From Nageia nagi (Eukaryota; Pinophyta), in NCBI GenBank assembly GCA_050084985.1, contig JBITNC010000001.1, positions 200,818,001-200,882,000 on the forward strand: DNA of 64,000 nucleotides. Direction: 5' to 3'. The stretch's first letter is position 1, and each line of letters begins with the position of its first letter. The position numbers and the translations under genes are program-made. This document shows positions 12,280-21,700 of the stretch, piece after piece. A model generated the notes under the pieces. The model had not been told where the DNA came from. It ran no database searches and saw only the letters and a program-made list of their open reading frames with translations.

Positions 12280-13402
12280 TGATCCATAAACTATAAGATT
12301 AAACAATTTCAATTTAATCTTCTCTTAAGATCAATTCACACTTAAAAAAATTAAGTACTTATGAAAGAAAATCAAGAAAATAATTGTAAACATAGAGAAG
12401 AGAAAAGCATTCACCAAAGAAGAGACAAGCAAAATTTATCCTGGTTCACCCAGTGTGGGCTACATCCAGCTCAAAAGCTCTCTACTATCAATGAGGAATC
12501 ACTTTACAAGGCCTCCTTGGTCCTTCAAAACCCCCTCTCACATTCACAATACACTCTCAGATTTGAAAATCACAACAAAACTAAAATAATTCCCGAAATA
12601 CTCCTTCTTTCCCCTTCTATCCAATTTGCTCCCCTTTTATACAATTTTTGGAGCTAAAATTGGAGAGAATTACAACTAATAAATTCAACAAAAAAACCTA
12701 TTTTTAGAAACCCATTAACCTCCTTGATCTTCCTATCAACTTTGGGCTCAATTGGTTGTAAAAATCTCCTAAAAATGAGCTCTAAAACTGAAAAACATGG
12801 TCTCTAGACTGTTACAAGCTTAAAAATGAACTCAACCCAAAAATAGGACCTTAGGTGAATCAAAAATCATGAAAAAAACCTTTGAAAAATACCAAAATAT
12901 GTTAAAATACTCCAAAACTAGGTGGGTGCACTATGGTGTTGACATGTGGCACATTTTGGGCAGTGGTCAAACTTGGTTGACCAATGCTAGCTGATTGGGC
13001 AGGCGGTCTATGTGGTGGTGTCGTGTGGTAGGTTGCATGTGGTTGGATAGCTTGTAGGCTGGGTTGCATTCACATAGGTAGTCAACAAGTCAACCACCAT
13101 GCAGGCTTTGACCTACCTCCACATCAACTTTGAAATTCCATGTAGGTCTCCTCCTCCGACATGGTCCGATGGGTCCCTATCCTACCTACATGGGCTGTAC
13201 AGTGGCAGGTAGGTCCCGCCATATATTTTTTAATCTTTTTTTTTTCAAAAATACATAAAATGGACTTAAGGCCATAACTTCCACATATGGACTCAGATTC
13301 TCAATCTGAAAGAAGCATCGAAAAGCTAAAGATAAGATGATCACACTAAACATATTGAAATGGAGATTACTAAATGTTGAAGGGATCCAAATGTTCAGAT
13401 CA
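12280..13402 (-). mobile_element. 3' LTR of the nested element
   Basis: 1123 bp, bounded in plus orientation by TGATCCATAAAC and TTCAGATCA (TG...CA). It matches 16687-17792 over the whole length. It contains a GC-richer segment at about 12960-13210, a T-rich tract at ~13230-13245, and about 20 bp near 13340 that the other LTR lacks. Open stretches inside it (for example 12361-12657) are LTR translations, not genes. Confidence 0.96.
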
Positions 13403-13413
13403 TTCCTCCCCAT
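13403..13413 (-). other. Polypurine tract of the nested element
   Basis: Reverse complement atggggaggaa lies directly against the LTR edge. This is the plus-strand primer position and fixes the element orientation as minus. Confidence 0.85.
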
Positions 13414-13439
13414 TGAGAGAGAGCTTTTGTCCCCAAAAG

Positions 13440-15030
13440 TATTTAGGATGATGAAATGAGGTGAGGGTAGAGCTCCCTCACCTGATCAACTGCATACCAC
13501 TTGGCCTTATGTGGATGTTGGCCCTTCACTCCAATATGCCACACCTCATGTATGCCACTACAAGATGATCATTGCTTCTTTTCCAATACTGCATCCTCAA
13601 CTAACACATTCATGTGCTCAAGGGCTAAATCCTTAACTGACGGTAACATGACATTTGTATCTTCTGCAACTAAGGCTGGTTCATACAACTTCAAGTTCTC
13701 AACATTAATAACTGAATACATTTTCATATAAAGTGGTAAGTCCAACCAAAAAGCATTATCTCCAACTTGACCAATAATGGTAAATGGACCATACCTTATT
13801 GGTTTCAACTTCCTTCCCTCACCATGATATCTCTCCTTGCTGAGATGAAGCCATACCTAATCCCTAACCTAAAATTTATGATCCACTCGATGATGATCAT
13901 GCCTCTCCTTATACCTGGATACATTTTCTTGCATTTTAGGCCAGTAACAATACCTTTGTAGATTAGCAAGAGTTTTCCCAACACCAAAGTGCCCTAAAAT
14001 TTGAGAAGTATGAGCTTCCCTAATCAAATCATTCCTCTCACCATTAGGAATACAAATTTTGCCCAAATGAAAAAGTAATCCATCATGCAAATGAAATTCA
14101 TAATTTCCAACTTCATTACCAAGACTCAATCTTTGATAGACATTTTGGAAATTAGGATCAACCATATATTGTTCTTTATACCCATCATGCATCAAAGAAC
14201 TATTTTGTAGAATCACAACACTAGCAACTATTGGAGGCCTAGACAACATATCAACAATTTTATTTTGTGTACCCTTCTTGTGCTTAATCACCAAATGAAA
14301 TTGTTGCAAAAATCCCATCCAAAAAAAGTGCCTAGATTGTTGCAACTTAGATTGTGATTGAAGATATTGCAAGGGTTGATGGTCTATATGTATTATTGTC
14401 TCTTTACCTACCAAATAGTGCTTCCATTTTTTAACATGCATGAAAGTAGTAGGAGCATTGCATAATCCAAATGGTAAAACCAACCATTCAAACAATCCTT
14501 GCCTAGTTTTAAAAGCAGTTTTCCACACATCCTCTTCTTTAACTCGTATTTGATGATAACCACTTCTTAGATCTAATTTTGTAAAAAGCCTAGCTTTTGT
14601 TAATTGATCCATTAAATCATCAATACATGGCAAAGGATATCAATTTTTAACCGTGATCTTATTTAGTGTCCTGTAATCAACACACATATGCCAAGTTCCA
14701 TCTTTCTTTGGAATTATAACAATAGGAGATCCACATGGTGATGTGCTAGGTCTAATGACTCCTTGATCTAACAATTCCTTGACTTGTTTCTTAATTTCTT
14801 TATTTTCCAAAATAGAATGTCTATATAAGCCAATATTAGGAAGTGCAACATCAGGATGTAATTGAATCTCATGTTGTATATCTCTTTTAGGTGGAAGTTC
14901 TTTAGGTACTTGAAATAAATCTTAAAATTTAGAAATTACCTCTTTAACTTCTTCTTTGTATTATGGTTCACAATCATCAAGTGCCTTAAAGATTTCCACT
15001 TCATCTTGAGATTTCACCATTGTAAGTATA
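13440..15030 (-). pseudogene. Truncated pol of the nested element (RT/RNase H/integrase remnants fused in frame)
   Basis: RT starts near 14.96 kb; one TGA (expected CGA) at ~14640 precedes a 254-codon open frame at 14633-13869. That frame reads [26 protein letters not shown], then jumps at residue ~66 (~14435) into the RNase H end ([20 protein letters not shown]), so the RT catalytic DD box and early RNase H are missing. It continues through LSRPP and the integrase zinc finger (REAH...GHFGVGKTL) and jumps at residue ~240 (~13913) to [11 protein letters not shown] of the C-terminal domain, skipping the catalytic core. After one stop, 13808-13569 carries PIRYGPFTIIGQVGDNAFWL. Both junctions keep the frame. 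Confidence 0.9.
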
Positions 15031-15035
15031 AACAT

Positions 15036-15540
15036 TTATCTTGTATTGATTAGTTTCGTTGCTTGTCCTGTAGTAATCAAAGAAATATCCTTTTTCTTGC
15101 TTTGATGAGCACTAACCATGTATTCAATTCCATCTTTAATGAGTCTATATTTGTTTTCCTTTCTATAAAATAAAGCATCTCTTTCCCATAGATAAGGAGT
15201 ACCAAGCACAATCCCACAAATATCCAAAGGAACAACATCAAGTAAAACTTCATCAATGTAATCCCTATTAATCCCAAATTGCAACTTGCATTGTTGTGTT
15301 ACCTTTAACTTTGAATCTTTATTAACCCATCCCAATGGATATGGGTTTGTATGGGGTTGAGTAGTGAGTGCAAGTGATTTGACATACTTTTCTGCAATTA
15401 AGTTAGCTTGAGATACAAATTCAAACAATGTATCAATCCTAGTCTTCTTAGCTTGCACCTTGATGTGAAAAAGTTCAATTTTCTTCTTTTCATCATCTTC
15501 ATTAGGTGTATTATGCAAACCATGCATGCCATTTTATCAT
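15036..15540 (-). pseudogene. Retropepsin (aspartic protease) of the nested element, active site lost
   Basis: A 163-codon open frame (15527-15036) would cut the Gag-Pol polyprotein. It reads IELFHIKVQAKKTRIDTLF, then EFVSQANLIAEKYV where DSGSQANLI is expected, so the catalytic Asp-Ser-Gly is changed. The flap and C-part (VLLDVVPLDICGIVLGTPYL, RLIKDGIEYMV) are well kept. It ends just before the RT entry region. The frame is open but the enzyme should be dead. Confidence 0.88.
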
Positions 15541-15583
15541 CTACATCTAAACCATCCTTAATTTCAAAAGTAATAGTATTTGT

Positions 15584-16605
15584 TTATTTCTTTTGACCTT
15601 TAGGTTTAGGGCGTAATTTAGGATGCAATTTCCAACATTTAGCCTCTAAATGACCTTCTTTTTGATAATATGCACATACATCTTTAGACTTTTGTGTAGT
15701 AGACATAGTTTTCCTTTTACCCTTTTCTTTATTCCTTTTAGAATCATCATTACTATTGTAATTGGAAGCATTGTTCTTTTTCCCATCCTTAACAAATTTT
15801 TCCCTTTCTTCTAAGTGAGTAGCTTGTACACAAACTTTATCCAAATCATTTGGATCAAACATCAATATTGTATGCCTTAAATAATTGTGCAAACCACCAA
15901 TATACTTAAGAAGAGTATCTTGGGAATCAAGAGAATACCTAGCATTGTAGCTCTTCTTTGAAATTTTGTAGTGTACTCTTGCACACTTTGCCCTTTTCCT
16001 TGATGGAAAGTTTGCCATTCCATGATTTCCTTTTGTCGATAACCCAAAGGATAAAACTGATTTCTAAGCAATTGTACAAAATGAGTCCAAGAAGCATTAC
16101 AAGCTTGAATAGATTCATTCTTACTTTGTAAACAACTTTCCCACCAAACAAGTGCATTACCACTCATTTTAAGAGTTGCTAATTGGATTTTATCCTCATC
16201 TCTTACAATTCTTTGAATTCTACAATATACTTCAATTTGTTTAATCCAATGGTCTAACTTTTCAGCATTCACTTCTCCAATAAAAGTAGGCAAATCAAAT
16301 TTAACTTCCAATTTCAAAGGAGAACTTTGAAAAACACTATGTGTAAAATCATTGTCAATTTTATTACATTCACTAGTTTCACCTTCATTTTTCTTGTATT
16401 GTTGTTCTTGAAATTGTTGGAATTGTAGATACATTTTCTGGAACATTGTGGCAAGATTAGCAATTTGCTTTTCCACATTAGACCCTCCTTCATTGGCCAT
16501 GGCTCCAAGCTCTCTTTGCTTCTTTAGCCAAACTCTAGAACCAATTTTTGGATCCTTCTCCACAAATTCTCCTTCTCCTTTCTTGCTTTGTGACCTGGTA
16601 TACAT
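15584..16605 (-). pseudogene. Gag of the nested element, one frameshift
   Basis: Capsid/nucleocapsid precursor. The likely start is the Met of MYTRSQSKKGEGEF at 16605. The capsid part contains FDLPTFIGEVNAEKLDHWIK, LVWWESCLQSKN and FYPLGYRQKEIMEWQTFHQG, the standard Ty3/gypsy Gag domain. A frameshift at about 15940 moves the reading to LDSQDTLLKYIGGLHNYL. The basic tail ends in a zinc knuckle, CAYYQKEGHLEAKCWKLHP, in which the second Cys of CX2CX4HX4C has become Tyr. It is followed by several stops before protease. Confidence 0.92.
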
Positions 16606-16670
16606 GCAAGAACACTTTCCAAACACCAACAACAATCTCAAAAATAGAGGTTATCCTAATGATTCAACTT

Positions 16671-16682
16671 GCTCTGATACCA
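16671..16682 (-). other. Primer binding site, initiator tRNA-Met type
   Basis: Reverse complement tggtatcagagc matches the common plant retrotransposon site complementary to the 3' end of initiator tRNA-Met. It lies 4 bp inside the right LTR and confirms that the right LTR is the 5' one. Confidence 0.93.
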
Positions 16683-16686
16683 AACT

Positions 16687-17792
16687 TGATCCATAAACTA
16701 TAAGATTAAACAATTTTAATTTAATATTCTCTTAAGATCAATTCACACTTAAAATAATTAAGTGCTTGTGAAAGAAAATTAGGAAAATAATTGTAAACAC
16801 AGAGAAGAGAAAAGCATTCACCAAAGAAGAGACAAGCAAAATTTATCCTGGTTCACCCAATGTGGGCTACATCTAGCTTAAAAGATCTCTACTATCAATG
16901 GGGAATCACTTTATAAGGCCTCCTTGGTCCTTCAAAACCACCTCTCACATTCATAATACACTCTCAGCTCTAAAAATCACAACAAAACTAAAATAATTCC
17001 CAAAATCCTCCTTCTTTCCCCTTTTGTCCAATTTGCTCCCCTTTTATACAATTTTTGGAGCTAAAATTGGAGATAATTATAACTAATAAATTCAACAAAA
17101 AAACCTATTTTTAGAAACCCATTAACCTCCTTGATCTTCCTATCAACTTTGGGCTCAATTGGTTGCAAAAATCTCCTAAAAATGAGCTCTAAAACTGAAA
17201 AACATGGTCTCTAGACTATTACAGGCTTAAAAATGAACTCAGTCCAAAAATAAGACCTTAGGAAAATTAAAAATCATGAAAAAACCTTTGAAAAATGCCA
17301 AAATACATTAAAATACTCCAAAACTAGGTAGGTGCACTGTGGTGCTGACACATGGCACATTCAGGGCAATGTTCAAACTTGGTTGATCGACGGCTAGTTG
17401 ATTGGGCAGGCAGTCTATGTGGCTATCTCATGTGGTGGATTGTGCACGGTTGGATGGGTTGTAGGCAAGGTTTCATTCATGCGGGTGATCAACAAGTCAA
17501 CCACCACACAAGCTTTGACCTGCCTCCACATTGGCTTTGAAATTCCACGCAGGTCTCCTCCTCCGATGTGGTCCGGTGGGTCCCTGTCCTACCTACGTGG
17601 GTTGTACAGTGGCGGGCGGATCCTACCATATATTTTTTTAATCTTTTTTTTTTTCAAAAATACATAAAATGGACTTAAGGCCATAACTTCCACATATGAA
17701 CTCGGATTCTCGATCCAAAAGAAGCATTGAAAAGTTGAAGATAAGATGATCTGGAGATTAATGAATGTTGAAGGGATCAAATGTTTGGATCA
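16687..17792 (-). mobile_element. 5' LTR of the nested element
   Basis: 1106 bp, from TGATCCATAAAC to GTTTGGATCA in plus orientation, immediately followed by TTAAT. Over the first ~225 bp I count about 13 mismatches to the left LTR, mostly transitions. It lacks ~20 bp present near 13340 in the left LTR. The GC-richer patch corresponds to about 17350-17625. Confidence 0.96.
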
Positions 17793-18784
17793 TTAATAGC
17801 TTTTTGATGCATATAAAGGATATTAAACTCTTGTAACTACATAATCCATTTGGTTGGTCTTCTTTAAAGTTAAGGTTTAGAGAGAAAATGCCTAATGGAT
17901 CATATTGAGCCATAAAAAAAGTAGCATTTGTCATCACATAATGCATCAATTTGTAGTACCATAGATGATGGCATAACATAACTTTATAATAGAAGTGTAT
18001 CTTATCTCAGCATCTTATAATATGTTAGATAATTAATATATAGTATTTTCCTTACCCTCATTATCTTTTTGAACAAATACTTCCGTCAAGGCATGATTTG
18101 TGGATAAAATATATAAATACAAAGGATTTGCATAATCAATAAGAGTTAAAATATGAGAGATAAGAAAATACCTTTTTATATCTTCAAAATCCTTTTAAAA
18201 ATATTCATTCCAAACATATTTGGTATTCTTTTTGAGAAAATAAAAAAATGGAGAAGTCTTATCTGCTAATTGATCAACGAACCTTTTAATATATTTCAAC
18301 TATCCTTGTAAAATTCTTAGTTGCTTGATGTACCTTGGAGAAGGCATGTCCATGATAACTTTTATCTTTTTAGGATTAACCTCAATACCTCTTCTTGAAA
18401 TAATATAACCTAATAGTTGGCCACTTAATACCCCAAAAACACACTTCTTGGGATTAATATTGAGGTTATACTTTCTCATTATTTCAAAGATAACCCTCAA
18501 ATCTTCCAAATAGTCCTCTTGATTCTTATACTTGGAAAAAATATCAACATATACCTCAACAAAATTTTGAATCAAATCATAGAACATAGTTATAATTTCC
18601 CTTTGATATGTAGCTCTTACATTCTTCAAGCCAAAGGATAAGACAACTCAAGAAAATATTCCCCAAGGAGTGGTGAAGATTATTTTTTGGTAATACTCCT
18701 TATTGATATTAATTTGATTATATCCTGAGAATCCATTCATAAAATAAAGGATCTCATGACCAACAATATAATCTACACTCATAT
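17793..18784 (-). pseudogene. C-terminal RT and start of RNase H of the Tat-like element
   Basis: The reading starts at the insertion edge with the segment after PHIDM: VDYIVGHEILYFMNGFSGYN, then SFGLKNVRATYQREIITMF (18629 downward), VEVYVDIFSKYKNQEDYL, LNINPKKCVFGVLSGQLLGY and RRGIEVNPKKIKVIMDMP. The catalytic box reads YVD-I (18543-18551), one Asp short of YVDD, consistent with a 3-bp deletion. It goes on through NATFFMAQYDPLG and stops at the TTAAT junction. The remainder lies at 12279 downward. Confidence 0.88.
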
Positions 18785-19459
18785 TGTAGACCATAAATAA
18801 TGAATTAAATAAATAATTCATTAATATGATTTATAATATATAATATTATTTGAAGTAATATAATCCATATATGATCTAAAATTGATGTACAAACATCATA
18901 AATGAATAGAGAATTCCAAGTACATGCAAAATGAGTGGTTACATACCTACCTTCTAATCATCAGTGAGCTCTAGGAATTTGAATTACCACTCCATGAAAT
19001 TATAGAAAAAATATGTCATTAGTTGCATGAATTAGGTAGATTCATGCACCCAAATTAAAGTATATAGAACAAAATGAAGAGTTTTATAGATCAAACTTCA
19101 AATATGATGATATACCATGCATAATGCATATTGTTAATGGATTGAAATATGAAGAATTTGATCTCACACAAAGAAGAGGATATAATGACCACAACTAGGG
19201 CATAACGAATCCAAGGTTAATTAGTGGTGTATAAAGACATCATTTCAGTTATGATGCATTGCTTGGACTTGCTTTCATATGAAATATCTTACTTTGATAT
19301 TTTTTTATAGATGTATTTATTCTTGAGATCTACACCTTTTACATTGATATTTTCTTATTACATTACTTGTGGTGCACTTACACCCTTTTTATAATAACAT
19401 TATTTAATGCAATAAATATGAATTATTAATTAATAATAAATCATATTTAGGTATCTACA
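18785..19459 (-). mobile_element. LTR1 (3' LTR) of the three-LTR element
   Basis: 675 bp, TGTAGACCATAAATAATG to AGGTATCTACA. The terminal inverted repeat is TGTAGA/TCTACA. It aligns with 20124-20747 almost throughout (for example catgatgatataccatgcat, ggttaattagtggtgt), with an extra ~50 bp near 19340-19390. Confidence 0.92.
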
Positions 19460-19473
19460 TTTTTCTCTTCTTT
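19460..19473 (-). other. Polypurine tract beside LTR1
   Basis: Reverse complement aaagaagagaaaaa abuts the LTR start TGTAGATACC. An almost identical tract adjoins the related LTR at 34088. Confidence 0.75.
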
Positions 19474-19923
19474 GGATATGTAATTAAATACATTAAATTT
19501 ACATAATATAAATAATTAAAGAAGAAAAATATATACCTGAAATTGAACCATTCCTCCTTGATCATTACTAATTTGATGCCCCTTGTATACCCTTTTTGAC
19601 TTTATTTCCCTACTAAAGCTCCATGAATGGGGTGATCAAGATAAAAATAAGAGGGGGGAAGATGTTATTCTAAGGTTTCCTTAGGAATTCATCAAAAACT
19701 CTCATCTTGAAGGATCAATTATATCTTTGGATCTACTCTCTAGATGGCTTTCTTCAACCATTTCCCATGATGCAACCATAAACTCTCTTCTCCTTGATTG
19801 ATGGATGGAGGTAACTCATTAATTTTTTATCTTGACTGCTTCCTTTTGATCTACTTTTTCACCATGTCAACACTAGTATCTACTAAAGTGATGAATCATC
19901 ATTTATATCTACAAGAGAGTGGC

Positions 19924-20034
19924 CAACATATCAATATTAGTATCTACCAAAGTAGTGGCCAATAAATTAATAATGGTATCTATCATAGCAATGGCCAATG
20001 AGTCACTATTAGAATATACAAAAGAAGTGGCCAA
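19924..20034. repeat. 36-bp tandem repeat, three copies
   Basis: Units start at 19924, 19960 and 19996, with a partial fourth at 20032, sharing gtatctaccaaag and agtggccaat. A more diverged unit precedes them. The period is 12 codons. In the element's sense one frame gives TTLVDTNIDML-like repeats, but stops occur in the copies. Confidence 0.85.
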
Positions 20035-20123
20035 TGAGGGCTTGGATAAAAATAGAGATCCAAATGAAACTCCTTAGATCTTGCACTCAAGGGAAAAAAT
20101 CCTTCAAAATAGTAGGTTCAAAA

Positions 20124-20747
20124 TGTAGACCATAAATAATGAATTAAATAAATAATTTATTAATATGATTTATAATATATAATATTTTTTAGGTAATACA
20201 AGATATATATGATCTCTAACTAATGTATAAACCTCATAAATGAATATATATTTTCAAGTACATGCAAAATGAATGGTCACATGCCTACCTTATAATCATT
20301 AGTGAACTCTAGAAAGTCAAAATACCACTCCATCAATTTATAGGAAATACATATCATTAGCTATGTGAATTAGGTATATCCATGCATACTAATTGAAGTA
20401 TATAGATCAAGATGAAGAGTATTATAGATACAACTTCAAACATGATGATATACCATGCATAATGCACACTATTAAGAGCCTAAAATTTGAATAATTTGAC
20501 CTCATGTAAAGAATATGATATGATCATTGTAACAAGGGCATAATAAATCCAAGGTTAATTAGTGGTGTCTAAATATACCATTTCAGTTGTAGTACATTCC
20601 TTGGAATTGCTTGCATATGAAATATCTTGCTTTGATATTTTTTATAGATGTATTTGTTCTTGAGATCTACACCTTTTTTATAATAACATTATTTAATGCA
20701 ATAAATATGAATTATTAATTAATAATAAATCATATTTAGGCATCTAC
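20124..20747 (-). mobile_element. LTR2 of the three-LTR element
   Basis: About 624 bp, starting TGTAGACCATAAATAATG like LTR1. Its right end reads gcatctac, lacking the final A of TCTACA, and runs straight into caaaa and LTR3. The same caaaa also precedes LTR2 itself at 20119-20123. The junction therefore looks like a deletion or recombination point rather than an original insertion edge. Confidence 0.88.
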
Positions 20748-20752
20748 CAAAA

Positions 20753-21388
20753 TGTATACCATAAATAATGCATAAATGGTAAATCAATGCACTATTTGTC
20801 TACAATATTTTATTGAAGCATATATTAGAAATATAGCATCAAATGAGTAATAATAAATAGCGTACCTTCATTGCAATTGCATAAATAATAAATAATAGAA
20901 ACCATTCATCAATCACCATAATGCATCCATAAGGATGCATACTGCCAATGGCCTAAAGGTGTCACGGTGCTAGCTATATGGATTAAGTAGATCTATGAAT
21001 GGAACTAGAGATATACAAAAGTGATACAAAGGGTTTAATAGAACTATGTAAAGGTGGTGTTACAAAGCACCATTGTTAGTAGGATAGAGTGATATTGCAT
21101 TTTTTGAAGTCTCTCTAGGGTCTCTAATATCCTTGCATGATCCCTTTTGTGTTGCCTTTGCTATCTTCATAGAGCAAATCCTTGGCCTTTTTGGTTTCTT
21201 GGGATCATTACACATTACATGATATTGAGGTATCTTCTTTAATATTTGATCCCCTTTACATTGTACAATGGTCCATTATATTGATTACATTTCCTTGGGT
21301 ATTATTTTAACCCCTTTTTACAATAAATATCATTGAGGATCTAAAATGAATTCTTTAATAAATAATAATTCATTTTTAGGTGTCTACA
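20753..21388 (-). mobile_element. LTR3, diverged subfamily, bounded by host sequence
   Basis: 636 bp, starting TGTATACCATAAATAATG and ending TTTTTAGGTGTCTACA. Its ends resemble LTR1/LTR2, but most of the interior (for example aaggtgtcacggtgctagc) does not. It is followed at once by the CATAT duplication and by RT sequence of the host element. Confidence 0.85.
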
Positions 21389-21700
21389 CATATCAATGTG
21401 AGGAAAAAGGAAATTATCCTTATATCAAGCCTTATTAATATCCCTAAAGTTTGTACAATATCTTATCTCACCATTGGACTTCATAATAAAATAACATTAG
21501 ATAATCAATTAGAATAATTAATAGGTTTAATGAAATCATCCTTAACATAATTATCTATTTCTTTATTGACTAAGAGAGAGTGCTTTGGATGCATAGGTCC
21601 CTTTTTTTGTTGAACTAGTTTTACATCCTCATGAACCACTAAATTATGAGTGACAAAGTTAGGATCAAGATCAGCCATATCTCCATATCCCTAAGCATAC
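21389..21700 (-). pseudogene. N-terminal RT of the Tat-like element
   Basis: Minus-strand reading from ~21700: YGDMADLDPNFVTHNLVVHE, KGPMHPKHSLLVNKEIDNYV, DFIKPINYSN, then GEIRYC, a TNFRDINKA-like block and PHIDM ending at the CATAT junction. This is the fingers region ahead of the RT segment at 17793-18784. Stops replace expected Trp and other codons. Confidence 0.87.

Larger units (their letters stand above)
12280..17792 (-). mobile_element. Nested LTR retrotransposon (Ty3/gypsy), 5513 bp, deletion derivative
   Basis: A complete insertion: LTRs at 12280-13402 and 16687-17792, TTAAT target duplication (12275-12279 and 17793-17797), a tRNA-iMet-type primer site next to the right LTR and a polypurine tract next to the left LTR. 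The internal region (13403-16686, 3284 bp) reads gag, protease, partial RT, partial RNase H and partial integrase on the minus strand. Two internal deletions removed the catalytic part of RT and the integrase core. It sits exactly in the RT-RNase H linker of the older Tat-like element, so it is younger than that element. It cannot move by itself. Confidence 0.96.
18785..21388 (-). mobile_element. Three-LTR non-autonomous element inside one target duplication
   Basis: Flanked by CATAT on both sides (18780-18784 and 21389-21393). Plus order: LTR1 (18785-19459), internal (19460-20123), LTR2 (20124-20747), the five bases caaaa, LTR3 (20753-21388). A purine tract beside LTR1 (reverse complement aaagaagagaaaaa) sets the orientation to minus. 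LTR1 and LTR2 are close copies; LTR3 shares only the terminal ~40-60 bp pattern and belongs to a diverged subfamily. The internal region has no pol and is only 664 bp, so the element depended on others. The insertion splits RT of the Tat-like host between PHIDM and the GHE block. Confidence 0.88.

Noticed and set aside
12361-12657. 98-codon frame with a protein-like look
   Set aside because: It lies wholly inside the 3' LTR of the nested element, and the matching part of the other LTR does not keep the frame.
16671-16682. tRNA gene fragment
   Set aside because: The match to initiator tRNA-Met is limited to the primer-site length next to an LTR; no tRNA arms surround it.
17352-17667. Two overlapping plus-strand frames in GC-richer DNA
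   Set aside because: They lie inside the 5' LTR of the nested element; higher GC simply lowers the stop frequency.
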